Positions 30,926 to 39,233 of a stretch of DNA of 64,000 bases are shown here, one piece after another. Numbering within the stretch: position 1 is the stretch's first letter; every line of letters starts with the position of its first letter. The notes beneath the pieces are model-generated. The model did not search any database. It saw only the letters and a list, made by a program, of their open reading frames with translations, and was not told where the DNA came from. Source of the stretch: G963720515 sp963720515 (GTDB taxonomy: Bacteria; Actinomycetota; Thermoleophilia; Gaiellales; Gaiellaceae). Made by a program: the position numbers and the translations under genes. The stretch covers positions 1,364,001-1,428,000 of the forward strand of contig OY970397.1 in assembly GCA_963720515.1 (NCBI GenBank). Direction: 5' to 3'.

Positions 30926-31413
30926 TTCCGGGTCAGGGGCCAGCCGTGGATGCTGAAGGTCACGTTCATCGTGGTCGGGTGTGCGTCGCAGAAGTAGTGG
31001 TACGACTCGTGGTCTCGGAACACGACGACGGTCGTCTTCTCGTCGGTACCTGCGAGGCTGGTGGCGACGTCGGTGGCCACGTCGACCCCGGCGCGCGCCC
31101 CGCCCAGATGGAAGTTGTGGATCGTGGACGCGTCGTTCAGCTGAAGCAGGTATTCGCCGGGCGGGAGCCTCGTCGTGACCTCAACCCCGTCTTCGGTCGT
31201 GAGCTTGATCTCGTAGGCATCCGCGTCGTCCGTGGATCCGACCGTGCCGATGAGCTTCGGGAGGCCCGTAGTCGAGGTCTCGGTTGCGGCGGTGTCCGTG
31301 GCCATGGTCTCCAGCGGCGGAGCGGATCCCGGATCGCCGCCGTCGCCGCAGCCGGCCGTCGCGAGCGCGACGACCGCCAGCAGAACGGGAAGCGCCAAGC
31401 GAGTGTCTCTCAC
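30922..31413 (-). CDS. cupredoxin-like lipoprotein
   Basis: 163 residues from GTG 31413. A lipoprotein signal with lipobox (VLLAVVALATAGC) is followed by a Ser/Thr-rich linker and a ~95-residue beta domain. It has the blue-copper ligand pattern: His in STIHNFHLGG and Cys, His, Met in YHYFCDAHPTTMNVTF. It probably binds copper and moves electrons or metal at the outer face of the membrane. A longer start at 31560 is possible but its first 50 residues look non-coding. Related domains occur as plastocyanin-like proteins in actinobacteria. Confidence 0.75.
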   Translation of the reverse strand: MRDTRLALPVLLAVVALATAGCGDGGDPGSAPPLETMATDTAATETSTTGLPKLIGTVGSTDDADAYEIKLTTEDGVEVTTRLPPGEYLLQLNDASTIHNFHLGGARAGVDVATDVATSLAGTDEKTTVVVFRDHESYHYFCDAHPTTMNVTFSIHGWPLTRN

Positions 31414-31571
31414 CTTTGGTCGGCGGAAGTAGAGCGCGGCCGGTAGACGTGGATGGCGAGGCCCGTCGCGTACGTGGTCGCCTCGACGAGCTCGAGGCGC
31501 AGCGGGGCAGGCAGATCCTTGGGCCGCGGCCCACACCGAGTCGAGGATCCAGCGCTTCACGCCCTCGCCAT

Positions 31572-32135
31572 CTACCGGACGACGCGGTACTCGAGATGCG
31601 TCACGCCCTCAGTCTCGCCAAGCCCCGTCCGTTCCAGCTCGACTCGCTGCGGGAGCTCGTCGAACAGCCGGCGGCCCCCTCCGAGCAGGACATCGATCAC
31701 GTGGATCCTGATCTCGTCCACGAGCCCGGCCGCGAGAAACTGCTGATCGAGGTTCGCGCCCATCAGCCCGATCCGCTTCCCGGCGGCGGCCTCCCGGGCC
31801 TTCGCGAGGGCACTCTCGATTCCGTCGGTGACGAAGGTGAACACGGGGTCCGCGTTCGCACGGGGCTCGTGCGTGACGACGAAGCACGGCACCTCGCCAA
31901 GTGGGCCTTTGCCACCCCACGCCTCGATCGAGTTGTCGTACGACCGGCGCCCCATGATCACCGCGCCGGTCTCCTCGACCAGGTTGCCGTACACACGGTC
32001 GAACACCGAAGGATCGTCGAACGCCCAGTTGTGGAGCCGCATCCCGTCCTCGCCGAGCCCCTGCTCCGGATTGTCGTTGGGGGCCGCGATGTAGCCGTCC
32101 AATGACATGCTCATGTCGATAACCACGTTGCCCAT
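31572..32135 (-). CDS. dihydrofolate reductase family protein (RibD C-terminal-like)
   Basis: 187 residues. VVIDMSMSLDGYIAAPNDNP is the start typical of the DfrA/RibD-C superfamily; VIMGRRSYDNS and PCFVVTHEP are cofactor-fold motifs; LDQQFLAAGLVDEIRIHVID and LLGGGRRLFDEL close the fold. It is likely an NADPH-dependent reductase, but the substrate is unknown and it is unlikely to be the housekeeping DHFR. AGAGGAGG stands before the ATG. Confidence 0.9.
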   Translation of the reverse strand: MGNVVIDMSMSLDGYIAAPNDNPEQGLGEDGMRLHNWAFDDPSVFDRVYGNLVEETGAVIMGRRSYDNSIEAWGGKGPLGEVPCFVVTHEPRANADPVFTFVTDGIESALAKAREAAAGKRIGLMGANLDQQFLAAGLVDEIRIHVIDVLLGGGRRLFDELPQRVELERTGLGETEGVTHLEYRVVR

Positions 32136-32197
32136 GTCGCCTCCTCTGTCGGTGCAAATGAGACCGGCGGATGCTCACGAACTCATCGCGAGCCCCG

Positions 32198-33253
32198 CTA
32201 CGCGCCCTTGCGGTCGCGGTCCCGGCTCGGTTGGACGCGCTTCGGCTCGCCCGGCATCTTCGGGTAGTCGGGCGGGTACGGCATGTCGCCCGTGCCCTGG
32301 CGCTCGTACAGCTCGAGGAGCGGCTCGAGCGAGTGCGCGACGTCGTCGATCGCCTCGTGCAGGTCGCCGACCTCCGCGAACCGCGCGGGCACCGTGGCGA
32401 GCGTGAAGTCCTCCGGCTCCGCGTCGCCGAGTTCATCCCATGCGAGCGGCGCCGACACTGGCGCGCCCGGCCGCGGGCGAAGGCTGTAGGCGGACGCGAT
32501 CGTCCGGTCCCGGGCGTTCTGGTTGTAGTCCACGAAGACCCGCTCGCCGCGCTCCTCCTTCCACCACTTCGTCGTCACGTCGTCCGGGCGGCGCCGCTCG
32601 AGCTCGCGCCCGAAGGCGATGGCGGCATGGCGCACGTCCGTGAACGTCCAGCGCGGCTCGATGCGGACGTAGATGTGGAGGCCCCGCCCGCCGGAGGTCT
32701 TCGGGAAGGCCGCGTAGCCGAGCTCGTCGAGGAGCTCCCGCGCCGTCGCGGCAAGCGACACCGCGTCCGCGAAGTCCGTCCCGGGCTGCGGGTCGAGGTC
32801 GAGCCGGAGCTCGTCGGGGTGATCGACGTCGGCGCGGCGCACGGGCCACGGGTGGAACGTGATCGTCCCCATCTGCGCGGCCCAGGCGACGACCGCGATC
32901 TCGGTGGGGCAGATCTCGTCTGCCGAGCGGCCCGACGGGAACTCGATCTTCGCCGTCTCGACGTACTCGGGCGCGCCCTTCGGGATGCGCTTCTGGAAGA
33001 ACGCGTCGCCGCCGCCCTTCTCGCGCGTCGAGAGGACCGCTCCCGGGTGGACGCCCTTGGTCCAGCGCTCGAGCGTCGTCGGCCGCTCGCGGAGCGCGCG
33101 CATGATGCCGGGCCCGACGGCGACGTAGTACTCGACCACGTCGAGCTTCGTGACCGCCTTCGTGTGCTTCGTCTTGGGATAGATGACGCGCTCGGGACTG
33201 GAGACGCGCACCGCGCGCCCGCCGGCGTCCACCTCCACGCTCGGATCCGCCAC
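32198..33253 (-). CDS. ligD: LigD-type DNA polymerase/primase domain protein (NHEJ)
   Basis: 351 residues, a stand-alone archaeo-eukaryotic primase-like polymerase as found in bacterial end joining. VSSPERVIYPKTKHTKAVTK opens the domain. DELRLDLDPQPGTDFADAV carries the metal-binding Asp pair, KTSGGRGLHIYVRIEP the His motif, and ERVFVDYNQNARDRTIASAY the third Asp. It fills in or adds ribonucleotides at breaks. The GTG at 33253 has a -10 box 7 nt upstream; the longer frame to 33340 reads as low-complexity Arg-rich sequence. No Ku gene is in view; a separate ligase lies at 7065. Confidence 0.88.
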   Translation of the reverse strand: MADPSVEVDAGGRAVRVSSPERVIYPKTKHTKAVTKLDVVEYYVAVGPGIMRALRERPTTLERWTKGVHPGAVLSTREKGGGDAFFQKRIPKGAPEYVETAKIEFPSGRSADEICPTEIAVVAWAAQMGTITFHPWPVRRADVDHPDELRLDLDPQPGTDFADAVSLAATARELLDELGYAAFPKTSGGRGLHIYVRIEPRWTFTDVRHAAIAFGRELERRRPDDVTTKWWKEERGERVFVDYNQNARDRTIASAYSLRPRPGAPVSAPLAWDELGDAEPEDFTLATVPARFAEVGDLHEAIDDVAHSLEPLLELYERQGTGDMPYPPDYPKMPGEPKRVQPSRDRDRKGA

Positions 33254-33260
33254 GGCCCGG

Positions 33261-33266
33261 ACGCTA
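33261..33266 (-). promoter_or_regulatory. -10 box for leaderless ligD-like transcript
   Basis: On the minus strand TAGCGT, 7 nt, GTG at 33253. A GGAGG further upstream is too far to serve as ribosome site. Confidence 0.4.
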
Positions 33267-33419
33267 CCTCCACGGGCGGGGCGCCGGGCCCGCGCTCGCA
33301 CCGAATCCTTCCCCTCCGCTTCGTAGTTCCGCCATGCCATTCGTGCGCCCGGTACTGGGCGCCCCTTGTCGGCAGCCGATTTTGCAGCTATGACTCAAGT
33401 AGAACTAGGGGCGGCACGG

Positions 33420-34112
33420 ATGCACGAGAGAGTCTGCGGCGGGACATCCGAGGACGGATCGGATCGGCGAACAGCCGTCGTCATTGACCGTGAGCGAATC
33501 TGGCGGGACGCCGCGGCCCAAGCCCTCATCCGGATGAACATCGACGTGATCGCGCGGGCCGACTCGATGCGGGCGGGTCTTCGAATTCTCCGGCGTTCCC
33601 GCCCGGACATCGTTGTGGCCGAGCTCTCCGGATCCGCGGATGACTTTCGGGCGACGGAGTTCCTACGCGGCACGCGGATGCTCGGCCTCCGCAGGGTGAT
33701 CGCGTTCTCACAGATCGACGATCCGGCGGCAGCGCGCCGCGCGCTCGCCGGCGGTGCGGTTGCCTACGTCGTCAAGAGCGGGGAGCTCTCCGACCTCGGC
33801 TTTGCGGTGCGCCAGGTGCTGCATCGGTCGATCTACCTTTCCCTGGACGAGGTGATCGACGGGGCGGCGCTCGACTCGGAGGAGCCGAGCGCCGAGCTGC
33901 TCACCAAGCGCGAACGCGAAATCGTCCTGCTCGTAGCCGAGGGCTACAGCAACGCGGAGATCGCGCAGCAGCTCTGGGTGACGCAGCGAACGGTGAAGTT
34001 CCACCTCTCGAACACGTTCCGGAAGCTCGACGTCTCCGGCCGCGGGGAGGTCGCGGAGTGGGCGAGAAGCCAGGGCGTGGCGACCGCTCGCAAGCGCGAA
34101 GCTCCGCTCTGA
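33420..34112 (+). CDS. LuxR-family regulator with degenerate receiver
   Basis: 230 residues. A receiver-like N-terminal domain (TAVVIDRERIWRDAAAQALI) is joined to a NarL/FixJ-type HTH (LTKREREIVLLVAEGYSNAE, IAQQLWVTQRTVKFHLSNTF). Where response regulators have the phospho-accepting Asp (DVVLLDL), this protein has IVVAELSG, with Glu. The conserved Lys remains in VAYVVKSGE. It may act without phosphorylation. Start: the ATG at 33420 has AGGGG upstream; ATG 33390 and TTG 33366 are in frame. It converges with a second regulator of the same type, and flanks the second polysaccharide locus. Confidence 0.85.
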   Translation: MHERVCGGTSEDGSDRRTAVVIDRERIWRDAAAQALIRMNIDVIARADSMRAGLRILRRSRPDIVVAELSGSADDFRATEFLRGTRMLGLRRVIAFSQIDDPAAARRALAGGAVAYVVKSGELSDLGFAVRQVLHRSIYLSLDEVIDGAALDSEEPSAELLTKREREIVLLVAEGYSNAEIAQQLWVTQRTVKFHLSNTFRKLDVSGRGEVAEWARSQGVATARKREAPL

Positions 34113-34147
34113 CCCTCGGCGTTCCCCGCTCGAACTAGGGTTCAGCC

Positions 34148-34903
34148 CTACGCCGTACCGAGGACGATGCGTCCTGCGCCGTTCGACCCGCTCTCGCGGT
34201 CACGGTGGCCGTTTGCGCCGCTCCACACAGGTGCTGCGTCGGCGCCCACATCGCTGCTGGTCTGAGGCCCGTCGGAGAGGATCCCGTGGAGCTGCGCCCA
34301 GCGACTCGCCTCCGTCCGGTTCGCCACGTCGAGCTTGCGATAGATGTTCGACAGATGAAACTTCACCGTCTGCTCGGTGACCCACAGCATCTTCGCGAGC
34401 CCGGCGTTCGAGTGGCCCTCGGCCACGAGGCGGAGAATCTCCAGCTCGCGCCGGGTCAGGTCCGCGGCGGGTTCGAGATCCCTCGGGCGGGCCTCCGTCA
34501 TCGCGCGACCGCCGGCGAGGTACACGGAGTGCTCGAAGGTCTGCCGGACGGCCGAACCGAGGTCGTCGGGGTGCGCGGTCTTGACCACGAACGTTGCCGC
34601 CCCGGCCGCGAGCGCGTCGTCGATGTCACGCCCATCTGCGCGGTCAGACAGGACGAGAACCTTCGTGCCCGGCGAGACGCGAAGCGCGTCACGCACCCGT
34701 CCCGTGTCGAAGTCCCCGGTCGGGGTCCCCGGCTCGACTACGAAGAGATCCGGGTTGTGCTCTTTGAGCAGGGCGAGGGCGGTGGCCGGAGAGTCCGTCC
34801 TACCGGCAACGTCGACGCCTGCCCTGTCCAGCACCGGCTGGATCGCGTCCAGCCAGAGGGGATGGTGATCGAGAAGTACCGCTGTTCTGCGCCCCGCAAC
34901 CAT
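34148..34903 (-). CDS. LuxR-family regulator with degenerate receiver
   Basis: 251 residues. Receiver-like domain TAVLLDHHPLWLDAIQPVLD with FVVEPGTP at the phosphorylation strand, again Glu in place of Asp, and Lys in TFVVKTAHP. HTH LTRRELEILRLVAEGHSNAG, LAKMLWVTEQTVKFHLSNIY. The C-terminal ~45 residues are polar and disordered-looking. The two regulators are clear paralogues, back to back at their 3' ends with a 35-nt gap. ATG at 34903 is preceded by AAAGGCGG; ATG at 34945 is the alternative. Confidence 0.85.
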   Translation of the reverse strand: MVAGRRTAVLLDHHPLWLDAIQPVLDRAGVDVAGRTDSPATALALLKEHNPDLFVVEPGTPTGDFDTGRVRDALRVSPGTKVLVLSDRADGRDIDDALAAGAATFVVKTAHPDDLGSAVRQTFEHSVYLAGGRAMTEARPRDLEPAADLTRRELEILRLVAEGHSNAGLAKMLWVTEQTVKFHLSNIYRKLDVANRTEASRWAQLHGILSDGPQTSSDVGADAAPVWSGANGHRDRESGSNGAGRIVLGTA

Positions 34904-35258
34904 GAGATGCCGCCTTTCTCGTGGCTGTCCGTTGTGGAAAACCATACGGATTCTTATCGTTTGCCCCTCTTTCGTAAATAGGTCCAGGGCTTCCTAGACC
35001 GTCCAGTTTCCCCCGTTCGGCCGGGAGGCTGTCCACAGGGTTGTGGGAAACCCCTGGAGAATGGGGCACAAACGCACGCTTCCTCCCCGAGAGTGGCGTG
35101 GGCGAACGGGCCTCGAGACCCGTCCGCACCCCGACGTCCGTCTAGGGCCGCCGTCCCACGCGCCGTTATTCGCTGCCAATTGGCGGCGAAATCGAGCCCC
35201 CCGGGGCCTCATTAGCGGCGACGCGCCGCCGCGACGCCGGCCGAGAGTCCCGGGCAGG
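34904..35258 (-). promoter_or_regulatory. 355-bp intergenic region upstream of the LuxR-type gene
   Basis: Contains no convincing ORF. It holds the 5' region of the regulator at 34148-34903, a DnaA-box-like CTGTCCACA at 35029-35037 that stands alone, and a 22-bp imperfect palindrome at 35169-35190. The A+T-rich patch around 34940-34985 is the most likely promoter. Confidence 0.45.
35169..35190. promoter_or_regulatory. imperfect 22-bp palindrome, candidate operator
   Basis: TTCGCTGCCAATTGG continues CGGCGAA. Arms pair throughout except for one mismatch (T against G at the sixth position). It is centred on the only CCAATTGG in the region. Confidence 0.35.
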
Positions 35259-36431
35259 TCACCACGCCTCGAGCGCGGCCAGGATCCGGCGTGCGACGAG
35301 GGGCCACGTAAACCGGGCGGAGTGTGCAAGTGCGGCCGCTCCCCGCGCCCGAGCCCGATCCACGTCCGCAAGGGAGAGCATCGCCGCTGCGAGCTGGTCG
35401 TCCGAGGTCGGGTCGACGAGGATGCCGCCGTCGCCGATCAGGTCGGCGCTCCCGCCGACGGTCGTCCCGACGATCGGGAGCCCGGCCGCAGCGGCCTCGA
35501 CGTAGGCGATCGCGGAGGGCTCGTAGAGCGACGGCATGACGAAGCATGTCGCGGACTCGAACAGCTCTTCCAGGCGACGCCTCTCTACCTGGTCGGCCAT
35601 CGAGAGCCAGCCGTGGCAGTCGACACCAGGAGCGTCAACGGCGGGATGGTCGCCGACCAGGTCGAGGCGCGCGTCGGGAACGTGGCGCCGGACCTCGGCG
35701 AATGCCCGGAGCACCGCGGCACCGTTCTTTCGGTGCCACTCGGCTCCGACGAAGAGGAAGCGTGTATGCGCCCAATCGCGTCCGGTCGGGCGCGCCTCGT
35801 GGTTCCGGCCCACCCCGACGGCGTACACCTTGTCGGGGTCGATCCCGTAGTCCCGGACGGCCGATTCGGCCGCCCACGTCGACGTGAAGCAGCATGCCGC
35901 AGCGCGCTCGTAGGCGCGCCGCTGGCGCTCGACGGCCGCGGCCTGCTCGCGGCGCGAGAGTCCCTGCCACTCGGGATACGGGAACTGGAGTGCCTGGACG
36001 ACGGTCAAGTCCTCGTAGGTGGCGATCCGTTGGCCGCTCGGAACCTCGTACCCGGTCCCGATCTGCACGACCGCGTCGAGGCGTCCGCTTCGGCGCAGAT
36101 CGCGCCGCAGCGCTCGGCCGCGCATCCCGGAAAGCTCGGGGCCGCTGAACAGCGCGATGGTCCGGCTCGTCCGGAAGCGCTCCTTCAGGGACGGCCCGGG
36201 CGTTCGGTGCAGCCGTCCGAGGGCGAAGGCGCTCGAGGCGACGAACGTGACCGTCCTGGGTGGATCGGCGCCCAAAGGCGCGACTTCGAGCCCGAGGTCC
36301 CGGAATGCGCGGTAGAGGCCCGACGGGGTGCCGGACCAGGTATGCGCCTGGCGTACGTCCCCGGGGTACGCGAGACCCAGGCGCCGGATCCCGGTCTTCG
36401 TCGGCTCGATGGTTGGGACGGTTACCGCCAT
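35259..36431 (-). CDS. glycosyltransferase family 4
   Basis: About 390 residues, GT-B fold. N-terminal acceptor domain from RRLGLAYPGDVRQAHTWSGT (glycan-type opening). Donor domain with TRFLFVGAEWHRKNGAAVLR, ARLDLVGDHPAVDAPGVDCH and the family motif CFVMPSLYEPSAIAYVEAAA, where the second Glu of EPSAIAYVE stands where E-x7-E is expected. GTTVGGSADLIGDGGILVDP follows. The ATG at 36431 begins the recognisable protein, and upstream in-frame residues look non-coding. Sugar and acceptor are unknown; it is part of the second polysaccharide locus. Confidence 0.85.
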   Translation of the reverse strand: MAVTVPTIEPTKTGIRRLGLAYPGDVRQAHTWSGTPSGLYRAFRDLGLEVAPLGADPPRTVTFVASSAFALGRLHRTPGPSLKERFRTSRTIALFSGPELSGMRGRALRRDLRRSGRLDAVVQIGTGYEVPSGQRIATYEDLTVVQALQFPYPEWQGLSRREQAAAVERQRRAYERAAACCFTSTWAAESAVRDYGIDPDKVYAVGVGRNHEARPTGRDWAHTRFLFVGAEWHRKNGAAVLRAFAEVRRHVPDARLDLVGDHPAVDAPGVDCHGWLSMADQVERRRLEELFESATCFVMPSLYEPSAIAYVEAAAAGLPIVGTTVGGSADLIGDGGILVDPTSDDQLAAAMLSLADVDRARARGAAALAHSARFTWPLVARRILAALEAW

Positions 36432-36577
36432 GCCCGAAAGGCTCGCCGTGCGCCTTGTCCCGATCAACCCCCGAAAGTCAAGAGCTAACGCAGAGCGCTC
36501 GGCGCGGCTCCTACGTTCGTCCAGTCTTCCCGCAGCGCACTGGTGGCCCCGTCCGCGGAGTGCTAGAAGAGCGTGGC

Positions 36578-37213
36578 ATGGAATCGGCGTCCCTCTTCGC
36601 CCGAACACGGACCTGGGCAGCCTCCAGCGACACCGTCCGCCGCTGGCGGGAGGGTCGTTACGAGCTCTTTCTCTCGCTCTGCCACGTTCGCCCCGAGGAG
36701 CGCATCCTCGACGTCGGATGCGGCGCCGGGGCGGCGCTCGAACGGTTCAACCACACCAACGAGATCGTGGCCGTCGACCTCAAGCCGCTGGAGAGCGAAT
36801 GGCTCGCGGCGCCGAACGTCTCGGTCGAGACTGCGGACGCGACGCAGCTGCCGTACGGCGACCGCGAATTCGCCGTCGTCTTTTCGAGCTCCGTGATCGA
36901 GCACGTTCCTCCGGAGGCCCAACGGGCGTTCGCGGACGAGATCCGGCGCGTCGGAGAGCGTTACTTCGTCCAGACGCCCAACCGGTACTTCCCGATCGAG
37001 CCGCACTACCAGCTTCCGCTCTTCCAGTTCCTCCCGCGGCGTCTCCGGATGGCGCTCAACCGCCGCTTCTCGCTCGGCTGGCAACCGAAGGGGCACTGGG
37101 AGGAGATCACCCTCCTCACCGCCCGCGACCTGCGGCGCCTCTTCCCCGACGCGGAGATCCATCGCGAGCGGCTCTTCGGCCTGACGAAGAGCCTGATGGC
37201 CGTTCGCCGCTAG
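36578..37213 (+). CDS. class I SAM-dependent methyltransferase
   Basis: 211 residues. The SAM site is ERILDVGCGAGAALERFN, with acidic motif II in EIVAVDLKP and motif IV FAVVFSSSVIEHVPPEAQRA. The C-terminal YFVQTPNRYFPIEPHYQLPL, then FLPRRLRMALNRRFSLGW, is typical of methyltransferases in polysaccharide clusters. It could methylate a sugar or a lipid-linked intermediate. It shares a CTAG stop overlap with the convergent beta-helix gene. Confidence 0.88.
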   Translation: MESASLFARTRTWAASSDTVRRWREGRYELFLSLCHVRPEERILDVGCGAGAALERFNHTNEIVAVDLKPLESEWLAAPNVSVETADATQLPYGDREFAVVFSSSVIEHVPPEAQRAFADEIRRVGERYFVQTPNRYFPIEPHYQLPLFQFLPRRLRMALNRRFSLGWQPKGHWEEITLLTARDLRRLFPDAEIHRERLFGLTKSLMAVRR

Positions 37214-38349
37214 CGCAGCTCGTCGGCGCCCGCATCGGGTCGGCGGCCGCGAGGCCGACGCTGCCCGTCGATGTCGCGCCGGGGATGGACCCGTGGATTC
37301 CCGTAGTTGACGGCGGCTGCGCCGGCCCTCAGGTGCAGGTCTGTCGGCGGGTGGCGAAAGCCCGTGCCGGCCCGGCGACCACCGCACGCGCTCCCGCTGG
37401 CGACGACGTTGTAGCGCCAGACCGCGTTGTCGCAGTTCGCTGAGCTGTTGCCTGAGATCACGTTCGAGTCGAAGACCAGCCCGCGGACACTGCCGCCGAG
37501 CCACCCGAGGCCGAGCGTGAACGAGTTGAAGCGGATCTGCATCGGCCCCTCGACGTCCCCGAACCCGAGCGAGTAATAGCCCGAGTAGCAGCAATCGAAG
37601 AACGTGTTCTGGATGAGGACGTTCCGCGCGGCACGCCCGGTCGCAGCGTCCTTCCCGAAGATGATCGAGAAGTGCTCGCAGTTCCAGAACCGGGAGCTCT
37701 GGATCAGGAGCCCGTCCACGTCGTCGATCCCGATGCAGTCGACGTGCGCGCCCGAGTTGTGCTTCTTGAAGTCGTGGATCCGAACGTGGTCGAGCACGAT
37801 GTTCTGCGGGGAATCCTGCGTCTCGTACGGGGCGGTGATCCAGTTCATCCCGTCGTCGCTTCCGTTCGGGCCCACCTCGGAGTACCGGTAGGTGATGTGG
37901 TCGCCTCCCCTGATGAAGAACTGGCGCATCTTGATCCAGCTGTACGCGATGTGCCGGGCCCCCTGTTCGTTGAAGGTGTCGTCGATCACCCGGAAGCCGC
38001 GGAAGTTGATGTACGACCCGCGCGTCACACGGATGCTCTCGACCGTGACGTGGGCACGGGGCGCAGGCCGGAAGAGAATCTTGGGGCCGTGCGCTTTCGG
38101 CTGCACGTTGAGCCGCTGGCTCGGGTACGAGCCGCCACGGACGAAGACGACCGCCCCTGGCCGGGCAACCGAGTAGGCGCGTGCGAACGACTGGCACGGC
38201 CTCTTGCCCGTGCACGGGTTCGCGTCCGAGCCGCCCGTGCTCACGTAGCGCGCGGCCGACGCCGGGGAGGCGACGGCGAGCGTCGCGAGCGCGAGTGAAG
38301 CGGCGACGAGGAGAATCGTGCGTCTCGGAGGGCGGAGCGAACGAACGAT
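37210..38349 (-). CDS. secreted right-handed beta-helix protein
   Basis: About 379 residues. A signal peptide (TILLVAASLALATLAVASPASA) precedes a pectate-lyase-like parallel beta-helix. Conserved stretches: NEQGARHIAYSWIKMRQFFI, SEVGPNGSDDGMNWITA, NSGAHVDCIGIDDVDGLLIQ, RFWNCEHFSIIFGKD, FDCCYSGYYSLGFGDVEGP, and the end DIDGQRRPRGRRPDAGADEL. It is probably a polysaccharide lyase or binding protein. The C-terminal half of the gene at 39230-43045 is a close paralogue. The first conventional start, GTG 38244, lies after the signal peptide. In frame upstream there is no ATG/GTG/TTG; an ATC at 38349 sits 6 nt after TACCGT and is a possible leaderless start, or an indel hides the true one. Confidence 0.75.
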   Translation of the reverse strand: MVRSLRPPRRTILLVAASLALATLAVASPASAARYVSTGGSDANPCTGKRPCQSFARAYSVARPGAVVFVRGGSYPSQRLNVQPKAHGPKILFRPAPRAHVTVESIRVTRGSYINFRGFRVIDDTFNEQGARHIAYSWIKMRQFFIRGGDHITYRYSEVGPNGSDDGMNWITAPYETQDSPQNIVLDHVRIHDFKKHNSGAHVDCIGIDDVDGLLIQSSRFWNCEHFSIIFGKDAATGRAARNVLIQNTFFDCCYSGYYSLGFGDVEGPMQIRFNSFTLGLGWLGGSVRGLVFDSNVISGNSSANCDNAVWRYNVVASGSACGGRRAGTGFRHPPTDLHLRAGAAAVNYGNPRVHPRRDIDGQRRPRGRRPDAGADELR

Positions 38350-38430
38350 CGCGGCACGGTAGCAGCCCTTCTCTCCGGAGGTCGCAGGCGAACTATCCGG
38401 AAGAGGGTCGTGCCGCAGGCGCCCGCGGTC

Positions 38431-38436
38431 TACGAT
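38431..38436 (+). promoter_or_regulatory. -10 box for leaderless WecG/TagA-type gene
   Basis: TACGAT, 8 nt, ATG at 38445, no ribosome site. Confidence 0.5.
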
Positions 38437-38444
38437 CGCGCCGC

Positions 38445-39233
38445 ATGCCTGCTCGTCCCCCTGTCTCCACGGCCCGGATCGACCTGCTCGGGTGTCCCGT
38501 GGACGCGCTCACGATGACGCAGACCGTCGCGCGCGTCGAGGACGCGATCGCGCGGCGCGAGACGACCCAGCACGTGGCGATCAACGCCGCCAAGGTCGTG
38601 CGCTACCAGCGCGACGAGGGCCTGCGGGCAGCGGTCGACGGCTGCGAACTGGCGACGGCGGACGGCCAGGCGGTCGTCTGGGCGGCGCGCGTCCTCGGGC
38701 GGCCGCTCCCGGAGCGGGTCGCCGGCATCGACCTCATGGACGTGCTCCTCGACGTCGCGCGAAGCCGCGGGTACCGCATCTTCCTGCTGGGCGCGAGGGC
38801 GGACGTCCTCGAGCGGGCCGAGGCGGAGATCCGCCGCCGTCACCCGGGCGTTCGGATCGTTGGCCGCCACCACGGCTACTTCGGGCGCGAGGAGGAGCCC
38901 GCCGTGGTGGACGAGGTCGCTGCGGCCACGCCGGACCTGCTCTTCGTGGCGCTCGAGACGCCCGCGAAGGAGCTCTTCCTCGCCCGCAACCGCGCTCGCC
39001 TCGCCGTGCCGTTCGTGATGGGCGTCGGCGGGTCGTTCGACGTTCTCGCCGGCGAGCGCCGTCGCGCCCCGCGCTGGATGCGCCGGTCCGGGCTGGAGTG
39101 GCTGTACCGTCTCCTGCAGGATCCCCGCCGACTTGCGCGGCGCTACGCGGTCGGCAATACGCAGTTCGTCTGGCTTGTGCTCAGGGATGCAGTACGGATC
39201 CGCCTGCACTCCGGAGCGGCCGGCCGAGGCTAG
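38445..39233 (+). CDS. WecG/TagA/CpsF family glycosyltransferase
   Basis: 262 residues, GT26 family. Transfers N-acetylmannosamine-type or other sugars to lipid-linked intermediates at the inner face of the membrane. ARIDLLGCPVDALTMTQTVA, TQHVAINAAKVVRYQRDE, ELATADGQAVVWAARVLG (the TADG motif with catalytic Asp), YRIFLLGARADVLERAEAEI and MGVGGSFDVLAGERRRAP are all family signatures, and GLEWLYRLLQDPRRLARRY is the C-terminal end. It shares a CTAG stop overlap with the next, convergent gene. Confidence 0.92.
   Translation: MPARPPVSTARIDLLGCPVDALTMTQTVARVEDAIARRETTQHVAINAAKVVRYQRDEGLRAAVDGCELATADGQAVVWAARVLGRPLPERVAGIDLMDVLLDVARSRGYRIFLLGARADVLERAEAEIRRRHPGVRIVGRHHGYFGREEEPAVVDEVAAATPDLLFVALETPAKELFLARNRARLAVPFVMGVGGSFDVLAGERRRAPRWMRRSGLEWLYRLLQDPRRLARRYAVGNTQFVWLVLRDAVRIRLHSGAAGRG

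Noticed and set aside
34136..34150. Bidirectional terminator (TAGGG/CCCTA) between the convergent regulators
   Set aside because: The stem is only 5 bp without T-tracts, so the call is too weak to list as a feature.
35029..35037. DnaA box (CTGTCCACA) and possible replication origin
   Set aside because: A single imperfect box, no cluster, and no dnaA, dnaN or parAB genes nearby.
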